Shown: positions 19,447-28,677 of the stretch, one piece after another
Numbering within the stretch: the stretch's first letter is position 1
Layout of the letters: each line of letters begins with the position of its first letter
Origin: Streptomyces sp. NBC_01235
GTDB lineage: Bacteria > Actinomycetota > Actinomycetes > Streptomycetales > Streptomycetaceae
Direction: 5' to 3'
DNA length: 64,000 bases
NCBI RefSeq assembly: GCF_035989285.1
Contig: NZ_CP108513.1
Location: 5,952,001-6,016,000, forward strand
Program-made: the position numbers and the translations under genes
The notes under the pieces: model-generated
What the model was told of the DNA's origin: nothing
Seen by the model: the letters and a program-made list of their open reading frames with translations, nothing else
The model's database searches: none

Positions 19447-20517
19447 TCACCCGTGCGGCCCCGCGAGCAGGGAGCGATAGACGGCGGACGACCGGGGATT
19501 GCCGGAGCATCTCCACACGCCGTGCGGACAGTAGTCGCTGATGGTCTGGTACAGCGGCCGGTGCTCGGCGAACCAGGTGAGCATGGCGCGTACGTAGTCC
19601 GGGTTGTCGCCGTTGCGGTACAGCCCCCACTCCGGGTACGAGACCGGCTTGCCGTGCGCCCGCGCGAACCGCACCTGCGCGGCGAGACCGTACGGCTCGG
19701 CGACCTGCTCCTCGAAGGACATGCCGTGCGGCTGGTCGTAGGCGTCCATGCCGACGACGTCGACGTACCGGTCGCCGGGATAGCACTCGGTCCACGGGAC
19801 GGCGTCCCGCCCCCGACTGGGCGTGAACTCGAACCGAAACCGCTGCCCCGCACCGCCCACGGACTCCTCGGACTCCACGGGCTCCTCGGACCGCATGACG
19901 TCGACGATCCGGCCCCAGTACCGCTTCCAGGCCACCGGATCGGGCCCGCAGCGGTGGGTGTACGTGGTCCCGTTCATCTCCCACCCCACCACCAGCACGG
20001 CATCGGGCACCCCGAGCGCGACGAGCCGCCGGGCCAGCGCCCGGAAGTGCCCGTCGTAGTCGCCCCGGGCTCCCTTGCGCAGCTCCTCCCGCACGACCGC
20101 GTCGGACACGTGCTCCTCGGTCCGCTCCAGCATCGGCACGTTGAGCACGAACATCCGGTCGGCGCGCTGGCTCCGCCACCGCGCCCAGTACTCCAGATAC
20201 CCGGGCGCCCCCTCGATGTTGCTCCACCGGTCCCCCGGCAGATACGCGTGCCCGACCCGAGGCGTCGCCGCACCCAGCCACTCGTCCAGCCCCGCGATCC
20301 GCCGCACCCCGGCACCGTCGTACCCCACATACGCCCCGAACGCCCCGGGCGGCCCACCGACTCCCTTTCCCACGGGAACACAGGCGGGCCCGACGAGAAA
20401 CACAAGGGCGGCGAGGAGCGGACCCAGCAGACCCCGAAGACCACGAAGGGACTGAAGGGACTGAAGGGACCGAAGCGACCAAGGGGGACGAAACATCGGC
20501 TCATCATGACGCCCCAT
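19447..20517 (-). CDS. GH26-like glycoside hydrolase, exported
   Basis: 356 aa. Likely catalytic glutamates: acid/base in VVGWEMNGTTYTH and nucleophile in PVSYPEWGLYRNGDN, the arrangement of GH26/clan A hydrolases that act on beta-mannans or related glucans. The N-terminus has a signal/anchor segment (LLGPLLAALVFLVGPACV) with a Cys that could be a lipobox. Just before it is an odd leucine repeat encoded by gggactgaa-type direct repeats (20449-20480). ATG at 20517 has gggggagggg directly ahead. It is in the same orientation as the M23 gene, 62 bases upstream of it. Confidence 0.8.
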   Translation of the reverse strand: MGRHDEPMFRPPWSLRSLQSLQSLRGLRGLLGPLLAALVFLVGPACVPVGKGVGGPPGAFGAYVGYDGAGVRRIAGLDEWLGAATPRVGHAYLPGDRWSNIEGAPGYLEYWARWRSQRADRMFVLNVPMLERTEEHVSDAVVREELRKGARGDYDGHFRALARRLVALGVPDAVLVVGWEMNGTTYTHRCGPDPVAWKRYWGRIVDVMRSEEPVESEESVGGAGQRFRFEFTPSRGRDAVPWTECYPGDRYVDVVGMDAYDQPHGMSFEEQVAEPYGLAAQVRFARAHGKPVSYPEWGLYRNGDNPDYVRAMLTWFAEHRPLYQTISDYCPHGVWRCSGNPRSSAVYRSLLAGPHG

Positions 20518-20714
20518 CCCCTCCCCCGCCCCGAACTCACCACCGAACCACCCGGACCGGGGACGCGACCCACGCACCAGCGGGCAGGGCGTACGCAAGC
20601 GGCCGCGCGGCGGCAACCTTTGTCCGGGGCCGCGGCAACCCACAGGTGCACGAAGCGCGCAGACGCACGAACAAGAAGGCACGTGAATCCCGTTCCCCAC
20701 ACGAGGAGTTCACC

Positions 20715-21581
20715 ATGTGCAGGCATCCCGCACGGTCCCTCGCACGACTGCTCACCGTTCTCGCGGCGCTCGCCGCTCTCCTCTTCCACGCGACCGGCGT
20801 CGCGGCCCCCCGCGCCGAGGCCGCCGACGAGTGGAATCCTCCCGCCAACCTCGTGCAGCCGCTGAACGAGGTCTGGAACCACGTCTCGACGACCTACCCC
20901 GACCTCTACGGTTTCCGCAACTACGGCTGGGACCAGGTCATGGCCAACAAGGGGAGCATCAACTACTGCGTCCGCTGGGAGTCCGACGCCCCCGTCAGCA
21001 CCGCCCTGCGTGACCAGATCCACGCGGCCCTGAAGAAGCAGTTCGCCAAGTGGATGGCGGCGCAGGTGGAGAACGGCCGGGCCTACGACAACTGGCCGTA
21101 CACCACCGTTCCGGTCAACATCGTCGGCTGGGCCGTCAAGGACCGCTCCACCCTCCAGTGGACCGACAACTCCGTCGACATCTACTCCGGCGTCCTCGAC
21201 GACGCCGGCGCCCCGCAGTGCGCCCCCGACTGCGGCCGCTTCTTCCACCAGGACGGCAACTACTCCAAGTGCCCCGGCGGCACCGCCCGCCACTACGACC
21301 AGTCCCTCTGGCTCACCAAGGGCTTCCAGGGCGGCGCCGGCGGCGACTGGGGCCAGCGGGTCGGCCAGGAGTACTTCACGTCCGTCCTGAACCAGGAGAA
21401 CATCCACATCTACCTGCATGAAGTCGGCCACACCTTCGGCCTCGACGACTTCTACGACTGGACCCCCACCGGCCAGTGCTGCTTCCTGATGAACGCGGGC
21501 ACGGCCACCCAGATCACCGACTTCGACAAGTGGATGCTGCGCGACTTCTGGCGGCACCTGAAGGGGAGGTACGGCCTCTGA
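20715..21581 (+). CDS. Secreted metzincin-like zinc protease
   Basis: 288 aa from ATG 20715 (gaggag seven bases ahead). Sec signal peptide ends near AEA/A (residues ~1-38). Zinc-binding motif HEVGHTFGLDD fits HExxHxxGxxD, and a downstream Met (CCFLMNAG) fits the Met-turn of metzincins such as snapalysin. Multiple cysteines (CAPDCGRFF, CPGG, QCCF) suggest disulfides. Probably an extracellular endopeptidase or a carbohydrate-associated relative; specificity unknown. Confidence 0.8.
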   Translation: MCRHPARSLARLLTVLAALAALLFHATGVAAPRAEAADEWNPPANLVQPLNEVWNHVSTTYPDLYGFRNYGWDQVMANKGSINYCVRWESDAPVSTALRDQIHAALKKQFAKWMAAQVENGRAYDNWPYTTVPVNIVGWAVKDRSTLQWTDNSVDIYSGVLDDAGAPQCAPDCGRFFHQDGNYSKCPGGTARHYDQSLWLTKGFQGGAGGDWGQRVGQEYFTSVLNQENIHIYLHEVGHTFGLDDFYDWTPTGQCCFLMNAGTATQITDFDKWMLRDFWRHLKGRYGL

Positions 21582-21979
21582 CAAGCCCGCCGAGGCCTTG
21601 GAGGCCTGGGAGGCCTTGGACAACTGACCTCGTCGCGTAGGTGCCGGTGACTTCACCCGCGCCGGCGCGACGAGCGCATTCCGCTCCGGACCGGAGCCGA
21701 CGACCGAGCCGGCCGCGGTGCTGCCGACGGTCTGGCGAGGTCTTGCTCGGGGGAGTGAACTTCGTTGGTTCTTCCGCGTGTTCATCGGTGGTTCCTGCGC
21801 TGATTCTGCGCACCAGGCAACCCAGGAAGGCCGTTTGGGCCTCTCAAAGGGTGCTCACAGTTCCGGCCGGGGCGCGTGGGGTGCGTCCGTGGGCTGTGGC
21901 CGTTGTCCGCCACGGCGGCCGGGGCCGTGGGCTGTCCAGTCCGATGCCCCTGACCAGGGCACTCGCAGACGAGGAACCG
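21582..21979. other. Gene-free stretch with 9-bp repeats
   Basis: ~400 bases between two secreted-protein genes. At 21592-21618 there are three copies of gaggcct(t/g)g. The rest shows no convincing ORF; it should contain the promoter of the gene at 21980. Confidence 0.5.
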
Positions 21980-23680
21980 ATGACCAGACAGCATCACCGC
22001 AAGGGCCTCCAGCGTGCGGCGTTCGCCGCGGGGGCCGCGCTCACCGTCGTCGCCGTCGCCGGGGCCGCTCCCGGCGCCGGCGCCGCGACGGGGAGTACGG
22101 CGGGCAAGCCGAAGCTCAAACTGATCGCCGCGTCGAAGGCCGTGACCCTCGACCGGTACGAGGGGGAGGGCGGTGAGGCCGGGGTCTACCTCGACCTCGG
22201 CACGTACGTCACCGTCGACAACGCTCCGCTGGAGCTCAAGGTGGCCCGCAAGTCGTACAAGGACCCCGTCGTCGTCCAGCAGATACTGCGCAACGGGTCG
22301 AAGGCGACGACGAAGACGCTGCCCACGGGCACCGTCAAGGACTTCAGGGGGCTGCCCGGCTTCCTGGAGGTGTCCATCAAGAACGCGGCCGGGGTGGAGG
22401 TGCAGAAGACCCAGGGCACCTTCTGTCCCAACAACGCCTCCGGGCGGCTGCGTCCGGACGCCCCGGCCACCTCGCACTATCCGGAGAGCTGCTCCACCAA
22501 CCCCTTCACCCTCGGGTCGGTCTGGGGCGTGGAGAAGGGCTGGGCGGCCAACTCGACCACCGTCGACTACGACAAGCCGGTGGACCTGCCCGCGGGCGAG
22601 TACACCGCCAAGGTGTCGGTCGCGAAGAAGTACCGGGACCTCTTCGGCATCCCGAACGACCAGCCGACCATCAAGGTGACGGTGCGGCAGGAGAGCGACG
22701 GGGGAGAGGGGGGTGGCGTCGGCCTGCGTTCGTCGACGTCCTCCAGCGACCACTCCGCGCACGCGGGTCACTCCGGCGCTTCCATGGAAGCCCACGCCAA
22801 CCACCACTACGGCCCCCGCGGCGCCGACGCCCCCACTCCCTCCGCGCTCTCCCACGCCCTGGAGGCCCGCGGTCTCGCCCACCACCTGGGCGACGGCGCC
22901 GGTCACACCGACGGCTCCCGGATCGCGCCCGCGCTGAAGGCCGCCGCCAAGCGGCCCACCGGACGGGCGGGCGTCCCGGCCAACGTGCCCAAGCCCGACC
23001 TGCGTTCGCTGCCCGCCTGGGGCATCGCGGTCACCGACGGCGAGGACGGAGACGCCCCCGGCAAGGACTACCTCGCCTTCAGCGCCAACGTCTGGAACGC
23101 CGGCCCCGCCCCCCTCATCGTGGACGGCTTCCGCAAGCCCGGCGCCGAACTGATGGACTCGTACCAGTACTTCTACGACGCCAAGGGCAAGCAGGTCGGC
23201 TACGCCCCCGCCGGCACCATGGAGTGGGACCCGCGCACCGGCCACGAACACTGGCACTTCACGGACTTCGCCAGCTACCGGCTGCTCGCCGCCGACCAGC
23301 ACGAGATCGTGAAGAGCGGCAAGGAGGCGTTCTGCCTCGCCAACACGGACGCCATCGACTACACGGTGAAGAACGCCAACTGGCACCCGTACAACACCGA
23401 TCTGTCGACCGCCTGCGGCCAGCAGAACTCCATCTCCGTGCGCGAGGTCCTCGACGTCGGCTCCGGTGACACGTACACCCAGTACCGTCCCGGCCAGTCC
23501 TTCGACATCACCGACCTGCCGAACGGCACCTACTACATCCAGGTCATCGCCAACCCGGCGAACCGTCTGCAGGAGACGAACACCAAGAACAACGTCTCCC
23601 TGCGCAAGGTCGTCCTGGGCGGCACCCAGGGCTCCCGCACGGTGTCGGTCCCGCCGGTGGACCTGATCGACGCGCCGTAA
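21980..23680 (+). CDS. Secreted lysyl oxidase-family protein
   Basis: 566 aa. Signal peptide to about residue 36 (AAPGAGAA). An N-terminal beta domain is followed by a His/Ser-rich linker (~250-330). The C-terminal ~230 residues resemble the lysyl-oxidase family: GHEHWHFTDFASYRLL with several copper-type histidines, then NANWHPYNTD and ITDLPNGTYYIQVIANP. True lysyl oxidases oxidise lysine side chains to aldehydes; whether this one is active is not shown. ATG at 21980 with gaggaaccg ahead. It is upstream of a frameshifted gene. Confidence 0.85.
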   Translation: MTRQHHRKGLQRAAFAAGAALTVVAVAGAAPGAGAATGSTAGKPKLKLIAASKAVTLDRYEGEGGEAGVYLDLGTYVTVDNAPLELKVARKSYKDPVVVQQILRNGSKATTKTLPTGTVKDFRGLPGFLEVSIKNAAGVEVQKTQGTFCPNNASGRLRPDAPATSHYPESCSTNPFTLGSVWGVEKGWAANSTTVDYDKPVDLPAGEYTAKVSVAKKYRDLFGIPNDQPTIKVTVRQESDGGEGGGVGLRSSTSSSDHSAHAGHSGASMEAHANHHYGPRGADAPTPSALSHALEARGLAHHLGDGAGHTDGSRIAPALKAAAKRPTGRAGVPANVPKPDLRSLPAWGIAVTDGEDGDAPGKDYLAFSANVWNAGPAPLIVDGFRKPGAELMDSYQYFYDAKGKQVGYAPAGTMEWDPRTGHEHWHFTDFASYRLLAADQHEIVKSGKEAFCLANTDAIDYTVKNANWHPYNTDLSTACGQQNSISVREVLDVGSGDTYTQYRPGQSFDITDLPNGTYYIQVIANPANRLQETNTKNNVSLRKVVLGGTQGSRTVSVPPVDLIDAP

Positions 23681-23721
23681 CCCGCCTTGACCGATGGGGC
23701 GTTGGTGGTGGCAATGTCAGG

Positions 23722-24181
23722 ATGAGCGACGCCAAGAGCGCAGCCACCACCCCCGCCCCCGCCTACGACCGGCCGCCCTACCGCGTCCCCACCGCCCCGG
23801 CCCGCCTCGGCGGGCCGGGTGCGTGGGCGGTCGACGTGCTGCTGCCGTGGCGGCCGGCCCGCCGTATCCATGGTCCGTTCCGCGTGTTCCGGTTCAGCGC
23901 GGCCGATGCGGTCGGGCTCGCCGCGCCGTCCGGTGGGTACGGGCAGCCGGTCGCGTCCGCCCTCGCCCAGCAGGCCGCCGATCCCGTCATCGAACGGCTG
24001 CTGCTGGGAGGACGACCCGCTCCTTACCTTCGGCGACCAGCGCACGCTACGGGTGCCGTCGACGTCCGCCGCTCTCACCTTCGTCGTCCCCGAGGACGGC
24101 GAGCCGACGCTGTACGGGCTGGGCCTGCCGGACAACGGACACGTGTGCCCTGCGGTCACCGGGCCGTTTCCGACCCGGTGA
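23722..24181 (+). pseudogene. Frameshifted gene of unknown function
   Basis: The frame from ATG 23722 reads sensibly to ADPVIERLLL (~24004). Continuation (WEDDPLLTFGDQRTLRVPST, then VVPEDGEPTLYGLGLPDNGH) is in another frame, ending at 24181. Joining the two gives ~150 aa with a normal actinobacterial composition. The break lies in ctgctgctgggagg around 24000-24008. It is either a natural frameshift or a base error. No family recognised. Confidence 0.6.
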
Positions 24182-24200
24182 CCCGAACGGGTTCCCGCGC

Positions 24201-24246
24201 GGCGGTATCGGTGCGGGCAGCTCAGACGTCCCGCACCGATACCGCC
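24201..24246. terminator. Strong bidirectional terminator
   Basis: Perfect 17-bp stem (ggcggtatcggtgcggg / cccgcaccgataccgcc) with a 12-base loop, placed between convergent genes ending at 24181 and 24268. Confidence 0.88.
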
Positions 24247-24267
24247 CACGAGGAACTCGCTGCCCGG

Positions 24268-25746
24268 TCAGGTGGTGGCCAGGGAGATGCTGCCGATGCG
24301 GGGACGTGACTCGGGCGGTGGGGTCGGGGCAGCCGCGCGGGCGACTGCTTCCGCCTCTGCGTCGGGCGGCGGCGGGCCGAGCGTGGCCGGCGTCACGACG
24401 ACGGGAGGAATGCCCTCGCCGTTCCACATGCCCAGTTGGCGCAGCTCGGTGAGGTGCTCGGTGATGTCGAACTTGAAGGTGAGCCCCGAACCACCGTGAT
24501 GGTGGGTGCTGGCGCCGACCGCGCCGAAGAAGTGGAGGTGGCCGATGAAGTACGGGCCTTCAGGGTCGAGGTCCTCTTCGTGGTCCGGGCGGGCGCCGAC
24601 GAAGACACGGTAGTTCGTCTGGGGCGGCGCGTCGGCGCGTACGTCGTCCATGGTGAGGATGGCGCGGGACTCGGTGTTCGGGGAGGCGGCCTCCGGCAGA
24701 GCCTCGGCGCGGGCGCTGGGCTCAGGGGTCAGAGGGACGGTGAGGGTGTCCGGGCCCAGGTCGGTCGGACCCGTGGTGGACGCCACCTTCTCGGCGGGGG
24801 GATCGACGCCGGCTTCCATCATGGCGACCAGGCGCTCGGGCGGCTTCAGCCCGACTCCGTCGGTCAGCGACTCGTAGACGTATCCGAGCGCCTCCTCGGA
24901 CTGCAGTTCCTCGGAGGTGAACCCCACCTGGTTGCCCTGCGCGTTGCGGAAGGTGTGGGTGAATCCGAGCCAGTCCGCCTCCGTCGGGTTCCGGTGCCCG
25001 GAGTTGCTCGCGATCCAGGCGGCCCAGAGACGGTCGATCTGGCAGTGGTGCAGCCAGAAGATGGGGTCCTGGGGCGAGATGAACTGCAACATCACACCCC
25101 CCACGTAGCCGTGGATGAGGTCGTGGGGCTGCATTTCCAGCAGGCCGTCGTGCTCCGCACTCCGGTGGAGCAGCTGGCTGTCGGTGTCCGCGCTGCCGAA
25201 CTGCGTCACGCCGGTGAAGTGCGGTGCCTGCATCGCCGCGTGCGGGTTGACCTCGGCCCACTCGACGGGAAGTCCCCCGGCGGCACCCGGGCTGCGCTTG
25301 GGCTCCGCCAGGAACAGCGGGTTGTCCGCCTCGCCGTCGGGCCAGTCCGGGCTGCGGAACGCGCTCGGCAGGCGACGGCATTCCAGGGATTCCGGGCTGT
25401 TCGGGTTGCCGTTCGTCACCCGTGTGTAGTTCCAGTACGGCAGTGCCCAGTCGTTGGGTCCGCCCAGCTCGTTCTGGATGACGTCGCGCACGATCCCCTC
25501 GAAGCAGAGGATGTAGGCGCGGTGCCAGGGCAGGAAGAACCAGCCGCCGTGCGGGCAGTTGTTCCATTCCGGGTTGTCGCTGGCCGACCTCGTGCCGTGG
25601 ATGTTGGCCTGGAAGAGCCAGCTGGTCGGATCGCTCTCCGGCCTGCCCTGCATCGCCCGTACCGCTCGGGCGTACCACAACAACTGCTCGTCCCATACAT
25701 CCGTCATCTTTGTCGTGTCGCGACGCACGCGAACCGCTCCGGCCAT
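24268..25746 (-). CDS. Tyrosinase-like type 3 copper protein
   Basis: 492 aa, no signal peptide. Two copper-site regions are visible: CuA with HGTRSASDN...CPHGGWFFLPWHRAYIL, and CuB with HDLIHGYVGG and DPIFWLHHCQIDRLW. These are hallmarks of tyrosinases/polyphenol oxidases, which oxidise phenols to quinones. A ~200-residue C-terminal beta domain (RVFVGARPDHE; HHHGGSGLTFKFDIT) resembles the shielding domain of plant and some bacterial polyphenol oxidases. ATG at 25746 (MAGAVRV). No caddie (MelC1) gene adjoins it. Confidence 0.85.
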   Translation of the reverse strand: MAGAVRVRRDTTKMTDVWDEQLLWYARAVRAMQGRPESDPTSWLFQANIHGTRSASDNPEWNNCPHGGWFFLPWHRAYILCFEGIVRDVIQNELGGPNDWALPYWNYTRVTNGNPNSPESLECRRLPSAFRSPDWPDGEADNPLFLAEPKRSPGAAGGLPVEWAEVNPHAAMQAPHFTGVTQFGSADTDSQLLHRSAEHDGLLEMQPHDLIHGYVGGVMLQFISPQDPIFWLHHCQIDRLWAAWIASNSGHRNPTEADWLGFTHTFRNAQGNQVGFTSEELQSEEALGYVYESLTDGVGLKPPERLVAMMEAGVDPPAEKVASTTGPTDLGPDTLTVPLTPEPSARAEALPEAASPNTESRAILTMDDVRADAPPQTNYRVFVGARPDHEEDLDPEGPYFIGHLHFFGAVGASTHHHGGSGLTFKFDITEHLTELRQLGMWNGEGIPPVVVTPATLGPPPPDAEAEAVARAAAPTPPPESRPRIGSISLATT

Positions 25747-25903
25747 GGCTGTGCCTTCCGCTGTGTGGGGGGTGCCCATCGGCTCTGCCGATACGCGGGG
25801 TGAGGCGCGGCGGCGAATGGCACATGGCCGCGCATGTCCCCTTGGAGGTGGGGTGTTTCCAGCATCGCATCGGGACACGTATGCGCAACTCAAGGAGGCG
25901 ACG

Positions 25904-26680
25904 TCAGCGCAGGACCAGCACGGCAGCCACGGTGACGACGACCGCCGACCCTAGCGCCAGCAGCACGGGCGGTCCCGCCAGCTCGCCGGCCGCCTGGCGG
26001 CGCCGGGCCAGTGCCAGGGCCATGCTCGCACCCCGCAGCAGTACACCCGCGACCACGGACAACAGCAGCACATGCACCCATTCCGGCACGGGTGCCACCA
26101 GGGTGATCCAGCCGCCCACGAGCGGACTCAGGCAGACGGCGACCAGCCACGGCGTCAGGGGCCGCCGACCCCGCGAGTCGAGGACCGCCGTCAGTGCGAG
26201 TCCTTCACTGACGGAGTGCACGACCAGCGCGGCCACCACGGGCACCGAGGCCAGCAAGGCCACCGTCATGCCCTCCACCAACCGGTGCAGCACCAGGGCC
26301 ACCGCCGTCCCGGCACTCGCCAGTCGCCCCGGCTCACCCCGCTTGCGCAGCCAGTGGCCCGCCGAGGCAAGCGCGAAGGCCGACACGGCGGCGACCGGCA
26401 CGACCCAGCCGGAGAGCCCCACCTCTTCCGCCTCGTGCAGGGCGTGCGGGACGATGTCGGCCCCGGCCACGGCCAGCAGCACTCCCGACGCGGCCCCCAG
26501 CAGCACCGTCGAGCGATGCGACCACCGCCGCCCCGACCAGGCGCCGACCAGTGTCCCGGCCGCGATCAGCACCAGCCCCAGGTACTGCCCCAGGCTGAAT
26601 TCCCCCCATGACAGCGCGAATCGCTCCCCCGCCTCGACAGCCGCACCAACCACGGTTCGCCCTTCATGAAGCGAGTGCAC
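25904..26680 (-). CDS. ZIP-like metal transporter / membrane protein
   Basis: 258 aa with about eight hydrophobic helices. Metal-binding motifs of the ZIP family are visible in mid-membrane helices: DIVPHALHEAEE, VLHRLVEGMTV and ALVVHSVSEGLALTAV (HSxxEG). It probably moves divalent cations such as Zn2+ across the membrane, direction unproven. GTG start at 26680 is uncertain. Gene is followed by no clear hairpin before the tyrosinase gene. Confidence 0.72.
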   Translation of the reverse strand: MHSLHEGRTVVGAAVEAGERFALSWGEFSLGQYLGLVLIAAGTLVGAWSGRRWSHRSTVLLGAASGVLLAVAGADIVPHALHEAEEVGLSGWVVPVAAVSAFALASAGHWLRKRGEPGRLASAGTAVALVLHRLVEGMTVALLASVPVVAALVVHSVSEGLALTAVLDSRGRRPLTPWLVAVCLSPLVGGWITLVAPVPEWVHVLLLSVVAGVLLRGASMALALARRRQAAGELAGPPVLLALGSAVVVTVAAVLVLR

Positions 26681-26918
26681 CAGGAACGTCTGGGACCGGA
26701 CCGGTTTCCCGTGACGCTTCCACAGCTCCTGCTCGGTCGCATGCCGCCGGGCCCGGTCCGAGGGCCATTGGCGTGAAGGACCGGGAGGGGCGAGTCACGG
26801 CTGTGGGGAGGTCACCTCCGGGTGGTCGGGCGTCGGGCCGTCGAGGAGAGGTGAACAACGGGCAACCCTTGTGTGTCTCCGTTCGTCTTCTGAGTCGCCC
26901 GTGCCTTTCGGACGTATT

Positions 26919-26934
26919 CCTACACGCGTGTAGG
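26919..26934. promoter_or_regulatory. Perfect 16-bp palindrome upstream of LCP gene
   Basis: cctacacgcgtgtagg, a perfect palindrome within the ~370-base gene-free stretch 26681-27051 between the divergent ZIP-like and LCP genes. Candidate operator; no cognate regulator is identified nearby. The rest of the stretch shows no gene. Confidence 0.45.
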
Positions 26935-27051
26935 GTTCCGACGTTCGGCGGTGACCAACGCCGAAGATCCGAGCACGGTGTACGGGGTGACAACGGCCGA
27001 GGCGGAGGGCGAGCGCCGGTGAGCGGAACGAGAAGGCGTGGGCGGACTCCG

Positions 27052-28455
27052 ATGGAGGCGGCCGGCCGGATGAACAGCCGGGGGAGCGGCCCCGCGAGCA
27101 GGGGCAGGTCCGGCGGCACGCGGCTCACCCGGCGCGGGCGGATCCTCGCGTGGGGGGCCGGTGTGACGGCCGTCGTCGTCCTCGGGATCGGCGGGGTCGG
27201 CGCCTGGATCTACAACGACCTCAACAACAACATCAACTCCGCTGACGTCGATGACAAGTTGGGCGGCGACCGGCCGGTCAACCTCAGTCCCGGCTCGAAG
27301 AACATCATGGTCGTCGGTTCCGACAGCCGCGACGGCGCCAACGCCAAGTACGGCAAGGACCTGACCACCATGCAGTCGGACACGCTGATGGTGCTGCACA
27401 TACCGGCCGACCGTAAGTGGGCCTCGGTCGTGTCCTTCCCGCGTGACTCGTATGTGGAGATACCCAGCTGCGAGAAGGGGGACGGCAGTTCGTCCTCCCC
27501 GCACCACTTCAAGATCAACGAGGCGTTCGCGATCGGCGGCAGCAACGGCAAGGTCGGCGAGGCCGCCGCCTGCACCATCAAGACCGTCGAGGCCAACACC
27601 GGTCTGCGCATCGACCACTTCATGTCGGTCGACTTCTCCGGCTTCAAGGGCATGGTCGACGCGCTGGAGGGCATCGAGGTCTGCCCGAAGGAGGCCATCC
27701 ACGACGAGAAGGCCCACCTCGACCTGCCGGCCGGCTGCCAGACCCTCAAGGGCGAGAAGGCGCTCGGCTACGTCCGTGCCCGCTACAGCGTCGGCGACGG
27801 CTCCGACATCGGACGCATCGGACGTCAGCAGGAGTTCATGGACGCCCTGGCGAAGAAGGCCAAGGCGAAGCTCACGAGCCCGAACGCGATGTACGGCTTC
27901 CTGCAGTCGATCACCAAGTCCCTCACGACCGACCCCGACATCGCCGGCATCCAGCCGCTGTACGGACTCGCCGACGAGCTCAAGGGCATCCCGAGCGACC
28001 GCCTCAGCTTCCTCACGGTGCCCAACTACGGGCGTGTCGCCGACAATCCCGCCGACAAGGCCAACGTCGTGTGGCAGTACCCGCAGGCGACCGATCTGTT
28101 CACCTCCCTGGCCAAGGACAAGGAGGTCACCAAGCCGCAGTTGGAGGCGGCGAAGAAGAACGTGGTGTACGCCTCCAGCGTGCGCGTTCAGGTGCTCAAC
28201 GGCACGGGTGTCCCGGGGCGCGCCGCCGCCGTCGCGGAGAAGCTGAAGGACGCCGGCTACACCGTCACCGGCACGGGCAACGCGCCCGGGACGGTGGCCA
28301 AGTCGACCGTCACCTACCCGACGGGCCTCGACGGCCAGGCCGCCGTCATCGCCTCCCGGCTGCCCAACCTGGTGCCCGCGGCGGACGGCTCCGCCGCCGC
28401 CGGGGTCGTCACCCTCGTCGTCGGGCAGGACTTGAAGGTCGACGACGTCGCCTGA
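27052..28455 (+). CDS. LytR-CpsA-Psr (LCP) family cell-wall ligase
   Basis: 467 aa from ATG 27052; GTG 27019 and ATG 27070 are alternative in-frame starts with fair ribosome sites. A short basic cytoplasmic N-terminus is followed by one TM helix (VTAVVVLGIGGVGAWIY) and the extracellular LCP domain (MVVGSDSRDG; SDTLMVLHI; VSFPRDSYVEIP; HFMSVDFSGF; YVRARYSVGDGSDIGRIGRQ), whose Arg/Asp residues bind a polyprenyl pyrophosphate. The C-terminal LytR_C domain spans ~370-460 (VRVQVLNGTGVPGRAAAVAEKL). It transfers wall glycopolymers such as teichoic or teichuronic acids to peptidoglycan. Followed immediately by a tRNA gene and terminator. Confidence 0.92.
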   Translation: MEAAGRMNSRGSGPASRGRSGGTRLTRRGRILAWGAGVTAVVVLGIGGVGAWIYNDLNNNINSADVDDKLGGDRPVNLSPGSKNIMVVGSDSRDGANAKYGKDLTTMQSDTLMVLHIPADRKWASVVSFPRDSYVEIPSCEKGDGSSSSPHHFKINEAFAIGGSNGKVGEAAACTIKTVEANTGLRIDHFMSVDFSGFKGMVDALEGIEVCPKEAIHDEKAHLDLPAGCQTLKGEKALGYVRARYSVGDGSDIGRIGRQQEFMDALAKKAKAKLTSPNAMYGFLQSITKSLTTDPDIAGIQPLYGLADELKGIPSDRLSFLTVPNYGRVADNPADKANVVWQYPQATDLFTSLAKDKEVTKPQLEAAKKNVVYASSVRVQVLNGTGVPGRAAAVAEKLKDAGYTVTGTGNAPGTVAKSTVTYPTGLDGQAAVIASRLPNLVPAADGSAAAGVVTLVVGQDLKVDDVA

Positions 28456-28560
28456 CGCGGTTGCCTGGCGATGTACATGGACGTGGTCAACAGCACCCCG
28501 GAGATGGGGTAAGCTTGATCTTGAGCCGGTCACCGGAAAGAAAAACGGTGAACGACCTCT

Positions 28561-28633
28561 GCGTTGGTGGTCCAAGGAAAGACGCCCCGCTTCCTGCGGG
28601 GAAATGCAGGTGCAAGGCCTGCCCGGCGCTCCA
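28561..28633 (+). tRNA. tRNA-Gly(UCC), non-canonical
   Basis: Full cloverleaf by eye. Acceptor gcgttgg pairs with ccggcgc (two G-U pairs). Short D arm gtc/gac with A14, G18G19 and A21. Anticodon arm ccccg-cttcctg-cgggg with U33 and anticodon TCC at 28592-28594. T arm gcagg-tgcaagg-cctgc. Discriminator U73 (as in bacterial tRNA-Gly) and encoded CCA. Oddities: U37, G38, G55 in place of U55, and a one-base-mismatched D stem. A strong terminator follows four bases later. Identity as Gly rests on anticodon and U73. A participant in peptidoglycan bridge synthesis rather than translation is conceivable. Confidence 0.72.
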
Positions 28634-28637
28634 TGAA

Positions 28638-28677
28638 GAACGAGTCCCATCCCGTGTCAGACGGGGTGGGACTCGTT
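28638..28677. terminator. Bidirectional terminator for tRNA/LCP and histidine kinase
   Basis: 18-bp stem (gaacgagtcccatcccgt / acggggtgggactcgttc, one G-U pair), loop gtcag-like, followed by gtttt on the + strand. It overlaps the stop codon of the opposite-strand kinase. Confidence 0.88.

Noticed and set aside
28500..28635. Segment after the LCP gene considered as a riboswitch or SRP RNA
   Set aside because: It lacks the conserved cores of those RNAs, while 28561-28633 folds as a tRNA cloverleaf with U33, U73 and CCA.
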